IMG/VR virus record: IMGVR_UViG_3300028197_001183
Coordinates: 27,220-91,219 of that record
Direction: 5' to 3' (one strand)
Source: a virus
Length of the DNA: 64,000 bases
This document shows, piece after piece, positions 49,901 through 53,808 of this stretch (positions within the stretch are counted from its first letter, which is position 1; the number at the start of each line of letters is the position of its first letter). The notes under the pieces were generated by a model. That model had not been told where the DNA came from. It saw nothing but the letters and a program-made list of their open reading frames with translations, and ran no database searches. Made by a program: the position numbers and the translations under genes.

Positions 49901-52900
49901 GGGAGCAGTAGTATAACCACTACCAGAGTTAATAATAGCAATAGAAACAATACGACCATTGATAACAATGGGTTGTGCCAAAGCACCTTCACCAGAGTTA
50001 ACTCGGATTGTAGGCAACGCTGTATAACCACTACCAGCAGCAGTAATGCTAACAGTTTGGATAGGACCACGGACGTTTGCATTTGCTGTAGCACCTGTAC
50101 CGCCACCACCAGTAACTGAAATACTAGGTTGTGAAGTATATCCAGATCCTGGTTGCTCAACCAGAATTCTAGTGACACGACCACCAGTTACGATAGCTTG
50201 TGCAGTTGCTCCAATACCACCACCACCAACGATAGAGACTAGAGGAGATTCTATATATCCACTACCTTCTGCAGTAACGTCAAGTGAAGTCAGACTACCG
50301 TTAACAACAACTTCGCCAGTAGCACCTGTACCGCCACCACCAGTAATTTCCAGAGCAGGTTTGGATCCTGCATCATAATCCTGACCAGTGTTGGTAACTG
50401 TGATACCAGTCAGAGGACCAAATCTAACAAAGTCGCCAGACTTGTATGCCCAGATAGAAACACCATTTACCCAAGCACCAATCGAGCTCCCAGCTGAGAT
50501 GTTTTGACGCTCAGAGATCGTTTGGACTAAACGAGGGAGACGGATTAGTTTACGTTGGTTACCAGGAATCAGTGCCGATCCTGTGAAAGGACCAACCTTA
50601 TAATTGGGTAGACCAGAGGAAGCAATATAAACATACTCATCATTAAAGAATGAGTTTTGGATATTTGTTGTAAATTCACTAACAACACTGTTAATAGAAG
50701 TTATATCAGACTTACCTCTATTAAGGTCCACAGAGAGAAGAATGTTACCCTCAGGAATGATCTCTGTAGGAGTATTAATCTGGTATGTGAATTGCAGGGT
50801 ATCAATACGAGAAGTGACAGTGAAAGTGCCGTTGAATACAACAGGGTTTGCACCATAAATCGTCACCTGATCTGATACTAAGAGACCATGTGGATTAGTA
50901 CAAACAACAGTAGCAGTCTGGTTATTAACACCACCAGGAGTAACAGTATCAACTTGAATAAGTTTCTTAACGTTATACAACCAAGAGGATAGTCTCTCAT
51001 CTTCAGAAGAAGATCCGAGCTTAGCAACCTTAAGTTTGTCACCTTGTAGATAGTAAGATCCAGTATCATCTAGGATCGTTGTACCTGCTTCTGCAATACC
51101 AAGCACTCTGAGTTTACACTCAGTATCGGTATCCTTGTTGACATACACAAAGATATCAGAGTGGACAATAGTACCAGGATCCCAATCTTCTACAACACCA
51201 TTCTGAGATCTGGTGCATTCGATAAACTGGTTAAGTGATTTCTCTTTATACTGTGCAATCTCTTGATCGTTGATACGAATGGTGCCGTTTCTTTCTGGCC
51301 ATCCAATCGTGGAGTCAACGGTAATAATCTGACCGTCAGTAGCCAGGGGCTCAACTAGAGTAGTCTTATAAGGGATAATGAAACTACCACTTAGAGTCTC
51401 TTCGGAAATTGCTAATTCATAGATGGTGTCCTTACCTTCGATGATGGTAATGACGTTTTCAATCAGAGCATTTGCTGCCTTAACACTAAGATCGACAGGA
51501 TCAGTATACTGAATAAGTTGAGAGTCGATGAGATTAGCAGGATTACCTGAAATCAATTCAGCACGCAACACTGTGTCAACAACCCATGTTGCAGCAGATG
51601 GAGCGATGATCTCATCTCTAGGATAGTAGATCTCCACCTGCTCGCCAAACATGATCTTAAACAGATACTGTGTGGAAAGCTCAGTACCTTTACTGATGTA
51701 AAAATCAGTGATGCTTTTAATAACTTGGACTGGATTAATTGAAGAATAATCAATCTCAATAGTAGGAAGATACTGTCTTCTAAACTTATCAAAGACCTCT
51801 CTAATAAACAGAGAGTCTAGGTTAATAACCGTAGATGATCCAGGGTGAGTAGACTGACGCAGTGCTGCCTCACCAGCATAGATCTCATTATGGAGGTTGT
51901 CATATCCAATAGCACCAGATACACCACGACTACACTCAAGGAATGCAGAGGGAGAATAACCAGCACCTCTTTCAATAATTTCATAACCAGTCAGTTCGTT
52001 GAAACCAACAGCAACAGATGCTCTTGCAGATTTAGGCTCAGCAATGTAAATCTTAGGAGGCTCTGCTTCAGAATATCCAGTACCGAAGTTGGTAATGTTG
52101 ATATCAGTGATCTGTCCATTAAAGATGGTTGCTGCAGCAGTTGCTCCTGTGCCACCAATAGGATCGCCATAAGGATCCTTTCTATCGTCAACAATATACA
52201 CAGAAGGGGCATCGGTATAACCGTTGCCACCTGTTAGCATTTCGATGTTGGTGACGTTACCAGATGCAACAGTAACATCGAGAACCTGAGCACCAATAGG
52301 TTGAATAATCCTTGCTCTAGGTGGGGTTACATACCCTCTACCTCTATTTGTAATTACGATCTCGTAAACTTGACCGTCTTGATTGATTCTGGAAATTGCC
52401 TGAGCATTAATACCGCCTGCAGGTGCAGGATCCAGATAAACAATAGGAGGATTGCTGTAGTTAAGACCAAAATCTTCGACAACAATACTATTAATGTTTA
52501 CACGACCTTCACTATCAATCGTTGGTTGACCGATTTTACAACCACCAGGATTGACGAAAGAAATAGCAGGGATAAAGTCATATCCACTACCAGAATTCAT
52601 AATAGTCAGACTATCAACCTGACCAGTTTCATCATTTACGGTTAGGGCAACCTTTGCCAGTGTACCACCTGTAGGAGCGCCTACAAGAGCAAGAGGAGGG
52701 TTGTATGACGTGTAACCTTGTCCACCATCAATTAGGTTGATATTCTTGATACCACTAACCAAAGTTTTGGCAGTTGCACCTACACCTTCACTGTGCTGGA
52801 TTGAAACTTTAGGTTCAAAGTCCAGTCTATAACCACTACCACCAGTTTTAGGAATCAGACGGTCAACTTGACCAACTGCATCAACGGAGACAATTGCAGA

Positions 52901-53803
52901 TGCTCCAGATCCAAAACTAGGGGCATTATACTCAACAGAGCGAATATGGATATCATCAGCGCCACCCAGTGGGAATCTAAAGACAATTTCACTTCCAAAT
53001 ACAGTATAATCAGTGTATACTTCAAGTTGGCGATTATTCTTCTTAACAATCAGACCAATTGCTGAAGTTGGCGTATATGGTTGAGTATTTACTCTGAGGG
53101 GATATTCTTTCTTACCTTGATATTCTCCAAAGGGTATTGCATCAGTTGTGACGATCGTTTGATCGGCATACCCAACCAAATATACAATTTCAGTGAATGC
53201 AGAGTCGTCAGCACCAGATCTTTCGCGGGGAGCAACAGCAAAGCGAATTTCATTGCCTTCAAGGAAATAGTCAGTGCCAGGAACCAATATTTCGTTGTAC
53301 GTGACAACAATTAGGTGCTCTACCGAAGGAGGATTTACAGGAGTCCCTAAAAAGTTTAGGGGAAATTTATTTCTAGTCCCATCAAACAAAGTGAAGGGAT
53401 TTTCTAGTTGTTGTTTCTTTTTGTCAAATTGACTAGGAGAAACACCTGGAGTAATAATCGCATCAGGTCCACGAGTAACATTCTCGTAATAAATGACCTC
53501 ATTATCGATCATGATCGATCCATCGGTTTCTTTGAAACCGTCAATCGATTCAATTTGGATAGTTGTATCGTTCAGACCGATATCACTCAATAAGAGTGTA
53601 TCGCTTGATAATTCATCTGACGTATAAGCATCCAGGTCCAGATAACCCAGAAGATTATTCAGGATATCGTAAGGACGACCTGTTTTTTCTTGAGACTTGT
53701 AATATTGGAAGAGAAAGTCAACAAATTGTCGATCTTCCTCCCTAATAAATTCTGGGAGTTGGTTTTCAACTCTATCCGAAATGTTGATATTTTTGGTAGG
53801 CAT
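31928..53803 (-). CDS. 7: Giant baseplate wedge protein gp7 (7291 residues)
   Basis: A single uninterrupted 21.9-kb frame between gp6 and the YHYH gene, roughly 800 kDa. Two stretches match the C-terminal part of T4 gp7 (1032 residues). TDFYISKGTELSTQYLFKIM followed by FGEQVEIYYP (about residue 700-730) matches T4 KGIEASYKFLFKVLYNEEVEI. YVVKSEIPITKWKTQ followed by NNHPAGFQLFG (about 3550-3580) matches T4 YVMKIKSNLPSSRWKSDVIR followed by FVHPVGFGF. Other parts, in approximate residue order: GxGY beta repeats (330-650, 1135-1320); degenerate YHYH domain (1420-1560); propeller-like repeats (1860-2225); LamG-like domain (2240-2435); more GxGY repeats (about 3150-3330); hairpin module INGVIQAPG (3645-3700); seven helical C-x2-D modules (from 4070) interleaved with five FTCxxDxN modules (4345-5730) and two more LamG-like domains (4690-4870, 5845-6050); two LNGIIQ-type modules (6870-7020); Ig-like C-terminus (7180-7280). 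Expected role: wedge core plus a large peripheral adhesin. Confidence 0.85.
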   Translation of the reverse strand: MPTKNINISDRVENQLPEFIREEDRQFVDFLFQYYKSQEKTGRPYDILNNLLGYLDLDAYTSDELSSDTLLLSDIGLNDTTIQIESIDGFKETDGSIMIDNEVIYYENVTRGPDAIITPGVSPSQFDKKKQQLENPFTLFDGTRNKFPLNFLGTPVNPPSVEHLIVVTYNEILVPGTDYFLEGNEIRFAVAPRERSGADDSAFTEIVYLVGYADQTIVTTDAIPFGEYQGKKEYPLRVNTQPYTPTSAIGLIVKKNNRQLEVYTDYTVFGSEIVFRFPLGGADDIHIRSVEYNAPSFGSGASAIVSVDAVGQVDRLIPKTGGSGYRLDFEPKVSIQHSEGVGATAKTLVSGIKNINLIDGGQGYTSYNPPLALVGAPTGGTLAKVALTVNDETGQVDSLTIMNSGSGYDFIPAISFVNPGGCKIGQPTIDSEGRVNINSIVVEDFGLNYSNPPIVYLDPAPAGGINAQAISRINQDGQVYEIVITNRGRGYVTPPRARIIQPIGAQVLDVTVASGNVTNIEMLTGGNGYTDAPSVYIVDDRKDPYGDPIGGTGATAAATIFNGQITDINITNFGTGYSEAEPPKIYIAEPKSARASVAVGFNELTGYEIIERGAGYSPSAFLECSRGVSGAIGYDNLHNEIYAGEAALRQSTHPGSSTVINLDSLFIREVFDKFRRQYLPTIEIDYSSINPVQVIKSITDFYISKGTELSTQYLFKIMFGEQVEIYYPRDEIIAPSAATWVVDTVLRAELISGNPANLIDSQLIQYTDPVDLSVKAANALIENVITIIEGKDTIYELAISEETLSGSFIIPYKTTLVEPLATDGQIITVDSTIGWPERNGTIRINDQEIAQYKEKSLNQFIECTRSQNGVVEDWDPGTIVHSDIFVYVNKDTDTECKLRVLGIAEAGTTILDDTGSYYLQGDKLKVAKLGSSSEDERLSSWLYNVKKLIQVDTVTPGGVNNQTATVVCTNPHGLLVSDQVTIYGANPVVFNGTFTVTSRIDTLQFTYQINTPTEIIPEGNILLSVDLNRGKSDITSINSVVSEFTTNIQNSFFNDEYVYIASSGLPNYKVGPFTGSALIPGNQRKLIRLPRLVQTISERQNISAGSSIGAWVNGVSIWAYKSGDFVRFGPLTGITVTNTGQDYDAGSKPALEITGGGGTGATGEVVVNGSLTSLDVTAEGSGYIESPLVSIVGGGGIGATAQAIVTGGRVTRILVEQPGSGYTSQPSISVTGGGGTGATANANVRGPIQTVSITAAGSGYTALPTIRVNSGEGALAQPIVINGRIVSIAIINSGSGYTTAPTIIINGDGFGAIARAVIGTIGEDKGRVLSVVLTNRGIGYTQGLTTVRLESVGDFAEFTPQVFEWNKNLQYDLSTKYDGARGYVFTGLNNQFGGEYAHVSDPKELRYVVGDNVFLNAVTQQFQEVASNYEHSPILGWAYDGNPIYGPYGYIDPTDQNSGVRRLRTSYKLKDNVVYDLATNPNPARIDGPSLATYPAGSFVADYEYDFQSGDLDNYNGRFCKSPQYPNGTYAYFITIDASEAGIAEFPYILGPQFNSLPDSWNFAQGATQENIPQNVVRYRDPYVNVDIDVDRQPNQEADVLTTEIEGYPLIFEVQDSNNDGIIDANEQQEILEMSEEATLQIYDYFPKVSEESRVDIEVETTTQFEDAQIDGFVIENPGESYQVNDTIFFDDGDTGGFGASAFIESVKGQIIQSYSKEIIGDRPYGVITTSANHDLRQQDELILNSSPVIDNTNKNFKVKVVSGIERINVTQSGVGYNEDIPPTFELITSAGQDGQLEIVLQNTGQISRVDIINSGNGYDPADPPQIRVSHPQQYKKTRYWLSEYMEATGIINVNDIKVTSQRYTYICGKITETDGDESGFLAKFDDLGQKIWERTLIPINANQKRAEFLKMVVNDTPENDLIYVTGQTKNPDNDVYNPDIWLGLYESGFNNANNPDGILQWQRAIAGISGSTRRDYVTSIALDQAQRIYLCGYTDTNSVDPDDMWIIQCGIEGDLVEKRKVASQDDSEKMHQIMMISDDRFFFIGVNDQNDDLIFGEFFYDGANVEMDWIKQIPTVGGRVVNPTMVMDDYGAIIVAWDIFNSAASKYDKIQINKFLLSTAQTTWDWSKTVTTTGDFLEMHHAGISYDQWGNYTLVSDVIESQNQRYSVISYMKYDGTLLYQTKVDDTANIGFQATTHALDNSGDTILAVNRQKSDQLVSWRMGNNANPVEDTTKQDLGTYNYFSQSDIIHDAAVYKFDGGSLKFNDVAPITIANLGLQPLEWSGRMWMSMNTTVWSTAHEPTLLHVNDATNTNGITVTIKGDNTDPDYQKVILYLNGTQVASSVAATNWDAFASGAWVHVTFQKRQESLGLYRYEVFIGGNQQITYQSTTDVALDDVVICGPVSAPTTANSFRGNIDDFVLDDVAPYSGTSYTVPTAEIAITTSNSDIALIKFDRAHTQRASYTLTGLNKYSTIAFTDHVIGMNWTSISPGAISPWLEGPGGLQILDMSQTFSTLNPGTYTLSSAYDQYASKTSTIPSPRGKRLIISADVIPKFYIRDALYQKVDNVQEFTFTQPIKLTQYSILQQFNNVGTTTAFATITEVPAGTLLNPGVGTKYRIGKTYGTFNTTDRFRTTTPGGDINQIEGTYFDTIEEESPWAASTAYAQGDRVYNQKRIYEAQGAGTSGTISPQHNNGVVSDGVINWSFIDDAGKFTLDLTEHPFPRPQYTGLDMPEWLPHRLYAVGQRVWYKLNVYQVAVGGGGVTTPTPPTHTTGDVSDGTVTWSFVETIEAISLYTRLMPYNQGNNYSIEILEVQPGSNFIPNDVVSVNTGNITLAADEKSVEISGFASVKKIRVTARLEKDILLASSTRTDKVYCTSNSPHFYKEAEIIFTEGFSGNQFNGSFFIDDVIGSREFTFGIRDTAVSDPTFVNNGIANVNIYAKHPTLIFTRNHQYNFDVSDVSNFGYYMSFSQDNQYKLEYSFNNTVRDGTPGIAGAGASNPFVKFLVLGDVTNISYYFDPSRTGDNSPVGENSYVDVITTPYQGRFTISEIVSDTEFKFPLFREPERSNAEIGSNDQGQEYSFYSTTSTRAVGPINSIKLVSPGGFYKKLPIISDIASFRQIEKVVVVDGGTEYAPGVYYDVPVAGDGEGGKVTVTVLLDDETGSGALASVAVADPGKGYTTASVDIDAITGILGPTLSGSGGSVSVNIPSEGSGASVFLTGRNIGKIKRLKNNEFGFGYSHDYTLKPEITFPVNLQLFNTSILSEIKIVDPGAGYTSTPAVVIDGGGGIGADAVAVIKNNRLNEIIIKNPGAGYSSEPSVTLKSEFNYVVNLDLNYLQFNFPHGITTGAEIQFRAESVGSTDGVLPKPSSAGLTSLIAGQIYYAIAGQSNSLESDQIRFGLTLQSAQAGDYITFLTQGTGRQVLLTEVFGGRAEAVVATSRFLEGEQVFQGSAVELASATGKVSTNTGWQIGPKILKIVDYDGDWKVGEKVTGSISKASGVIDNLSIARGVLNIGSLTRTPGKFIDNVGKPSEIVQKIQDSFFYQNFSYVVKSEIPITKWKTQILENNHPAGFQLFGQLQIVGGKDVSGRKVGTEFTKEVNINNYSNVNQITSFGAAQPIYTDYNNTEVLFRKKRLTSSEEILTSIVKKLDDISPQFNGIDKQFPITVEGGQVIVQQNQLLITINGVIQAPGVSYTIVGGNIVFSEPPKPASRVNYRSLSVTPTPIYRIQLYSGQAGVANFGIFPTLGQQVQGADSDVIATVIDSGTTTIDVINLVGGTFNLNEEIVRGTLFSGLIESVTLINSNTIFQFGESITNLEGDTAIIEETNIDPQGGVTDSLVVSKTSGTAQFETGIFDLRLNEFVYSASSKIAGQITNISPYIDPATSDAVDELIINPGSTFYGLLFERLVSITNPNVIIDNISQSSITPTEIYNAANRINADFLDFEEVRNTEVEYTQLTGGAFSEGDIVINNRANYGNPVSVFHGVATNRFKDASAMILGNKDQIVDFAEAEIAVKHPRFYFPGDIITNSWSRYSDAYRLIQKNKSYIANKAYDEMMTQYTSLTVPDPNKCIRDLELYIDAISIDIFRGGNVYTRKLCAKYFDVSGNFVYVNNESAETRYGFEKAKDMMKLAIVNNLTNSFTAPSGQPNAGITYVPWSEVDHGGYDGNGITADPSPNDPYGTNGANQSNNGTDNCTDVQAAITTLYDVVDETLLNGTLVDLPDESLGSYSPGQIKCRRDIGLMIDALAEDVSQGGNYNIIEFTKKYFDAAGAPIANGLIGEYAESLTAIDKAMHLSFQAITNLLYYQVNSRTSVTGFMLKDPTTYQGTYNGGEDDLQEFDVSSAVYTPASGEMVLTIGTHTLTTSDTVTVRPHSLVFTCDADNDASFHAYPRAGDPAFNTPLAISAETGTTITVNVGASPLVQYTPTAATYTPATGDMVLTIGSHSLEINDYVTIANDSLVFTCDMDANATTHTYPRSTDPAAGRRLFIHGATATTITVNVAASPADQQYVHTFVSASANSVSSGGGYTHAFVKALDNAVFTGGGTTAKYFDPNYYSGRNETIQNCANVQAYIATLVDISTTAIAAQNLNNINALASITDGTFVAGENIRTTKIAYKDRSGGLFIVGDNITGVTSGASFEAIGSNSGLKWIFADAVTGSFQDGEYITNSSTANQNGVSLSVITKYKKLSGSKSVKFSSNGYLVTRDSYDFSFGNTADFTVQGWVRADNLSTTQHLFDFRRLSAASGLRITLQTSGAITVYNGTSQLLTGGTLIAQNWHHIAVVRTTSVLQLYVDGVQVGGNYADTNDYGYAAIYIGSDFNGANQFAGYMDNVVVKNGQSDFNTGFVPPTQIDYSNQYVMFGLDGEQPFVIDNQETYAIYTGQRISSAAIKEINYDQNFAIIENVDLGRSDHRNCADIIDLNAAWIAEEAVGRMQAAFPDFTIPGNNMAEGSYGGTNVCIRDTKDYIIGALVKDLRDGGNYNSLYTARTYLEASGKLKHVGGEILQTLYAWDQTFVLCKYVITTTDTDLTGTYTNRLRLPNNFSSPASASIQNEFDILGREVLEVLAPNPDIFRDTGVLIWKNRDYIAEEVAGYILDKYEVDVNGTPTQFLVIPGYGQPYCERDVKQFILPAVIADLCTGGTYNVEAVIDQYLDDQNNVLHVEHELNPMLDAFEHAKYLTQKAGNNLLLSPGEVAGDLGGPAWAQDDYHTPLFTARGAFRDDTITIDDEGYPQDNVSNWNRYKDATNALKANVDLIAHEAVETMNDMSKFAAFQIKGGAVNCMDDVKDILNAMVHDLNYNCNEKTWDATSLYVETENNSLKHIEDDWEATVTVMKLVRDIATLTIRNGFGRDYIPGNDPNSIDPSSYEANPREQIFADCGDAIDANIRWIAEQAVKAGTTQYPALSINGGASAMWWKEFTPTTATYAAGSGVLTLTIPNHGLNIGEHISIAGMGITFTCSQDSNASLHPYPRNTDPVYEKRIVIVDTTADTISVDVGKSPAGQQYTHTFVSAVTGAIRYGWSDGGEHFAPTAAAYTASSGDMVLTIPNHSFNVGNRMSIATDSLVFTCSQDANGSEHSYPRKGDPAYGTTVAITAIGTTNQDVSSAAYDAVSGLMTINTTGAHGLSTGNRIKIATDGITFTCTMDGNGSNHAYPRATDPAADKWLIVSVVDSDTFTCYVGVAANANQYTHAFVSATAGAVIKQDSQVTVNVGASPVGQQYTHTFVRSTPDSLTSAGSIDCVHDVTDILRALVFNLKYDGDNWINWVSEFYTTYSGSLAHVTSLATEVNWILNETKRLVKRAIRGQIINNVANYGGSLEADGGQSFSNSTPKPTTVLRNSTSDGITLGGDYNNVITRSFTNGTTDIASASNSTTGISNDEDLTCSCVTVLPSGTPTDGVLWELGDSSAGAYIGIRDSGTYLRLRAGNGANSYSGGASAASDNGLALLDVQVSSLSDYFDGGQHEITWEIRIGGTVASGSGRVKLWIDGNEIASAETPGLNVGLYEAGGLLAGTNAGGFAATAGAVPSGESTTAWAYTTGDLSYYRSRLVDPAYTGSEADAVATEIDNLMALVTDAISNPGNVASRATTLPKIWPIKYTPEIAVRDTDLTYDSSAAEWNQTCAEVASAIDTLIDIYITTIENAANSNINQLSNIVRTTRLDAYTNSNYQQGTCEGPQSAIDTLFDLMTDTLGGGLNTDKSIANMLLFNKDAIAQRAFDQTVTYYSTTNMTVDFCSDVVKAIRYDMITGGNAGAFGLVQNWFDGEGTFIAFQDVSRTHLIYATTRIREYIKSVLYQLTSDAGWAAYNTYQLGLNGRLDYNREASEFIMDSSINCIEYSLETSKFPTQGSVTWVPSSDVVNISTKYELGYDYNTDPALVTLTPIVPVGFDRAEYRVRIYRTNSFRRGDILQYIPASETSVKELTGQSYWYVMTATAQWFEVGAHYMHDGRFRKIEVDTTNSGQQIFSVVRRTGIDRSTPLFPADPSQTPIQGGFNPADVIYGTTSESSSEVGSISLNQAEINRLYTRYNLNNVSQNLGVYENFQNGEIVTVQTNPSITGQVLQTDKTNSDGINFVNLTTVAGVINVGDILVGADSGTTAEVTSFDSRMLINVEKGSFAQGDWLFDKASAVEAYANTYANKSGSLTGNDGGRITIDVETIGDAWSTGDIIYGSVTDYILEIKGLSGTQIQLNQYIHGTNIYQLELGTAIVDTGVADTFRVGDEVVLLQGTTLKDPGFRATVTQYINGINIDPADPNYGIHRLFIGNLIPVGTGEDINALTTGGNNIGKLDIGSNFPSIYANVTTITDTAYNSYGRVAAINQQGITATVWLENVKGNFLDNMTVISDYGWGGVIAKARTLEGRVDRYFRGFDGAQTQFDLTISNGEAYFPDPAGHMLIFVNGILQPPGGNNSYVAFSDKINFSEAPDIGSEFVGYYVGKLRQMDDISFEFDSLRSSFNLKREGLFYSLTLTEGVSSNVIRPENNIIVSLNGIIQEPGVAYDLVGSRVIFAEVPRAGSTFVGFSYIGSDTDVIAATVVPPVEAGDKLEIDGEEFPRDVALIESSNSLITFEYTGSVKGRNAAALATIRSGQLNTALLTNSGDGYTSRPNVDVISSSGFDGRIKALMGITRIDVKTPGTSYLQPLVQIDNIVPDDFINPSGTPVNGGRDIYNADEAIDGDTTTITAGTIAIIQDPVNVTVNQGQTASFTVAATVTNSQQLNYQWQKKEYGTQTWSNIIGANQSTFNTNDAAQADDGDEYRVAITAAGATPVYSLSAVLTVQTGATVISNFNPASIFDDI
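35020..41600 (-). repeat. Seven helical C-x2-D repeat modules in gp7
   Basis: Seven protein-level repeats start with Cys-x-x-Asp followed by an amphipathic helix. They are CIRDLELYIDAISIDIFRGG, CRRDIGLMIDALAEDV, CIRDTKDYIIGALVKDL, CERDVKQFILPAVIADL, CMDDVKDILNAMVHDL, CVHDVTDILRALVFNL and CSDVVKAIRYDM. Each is followed by a Gly/Asn-rich turn and a second helical half, often with a His or Tyr before it. Copies are about 150-500 residues apart because beta modules and LamG-like domains are interleaved. They are visible in protein, not as DNA repeats. Confidence 0.7.
36610..40790 (-). repeat. Five FTCxxDxNxxxHxYPRxxDP beta modules in gp7
   Basis: Five copies share a lead such as TYTPATGDMVLTIGSHSLE and a core FTC-x2-D-x3-N/D-x3-H-x-YPR-x2-DP. 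Most end in TITVNVGASP and QQYTHTFVSA. Two copies are near 40.2-40.8 kb and three near 36.6-37.6 kb, about 90 residues each. The invariant Cys, Asp, His and Arg suggest a compact metal- or disulfide-stabilised beta domain. I do not know a named family. Confidence 0.7.
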
Positions 53804-53808
53804 CTATC

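Noticed and set aside
31928-53803. Many 60-180 codon ORFs on both strands inside gp7
   Set aside because: They are shadows of a long biased frame; none has a ribosome site with neighbour coupling.
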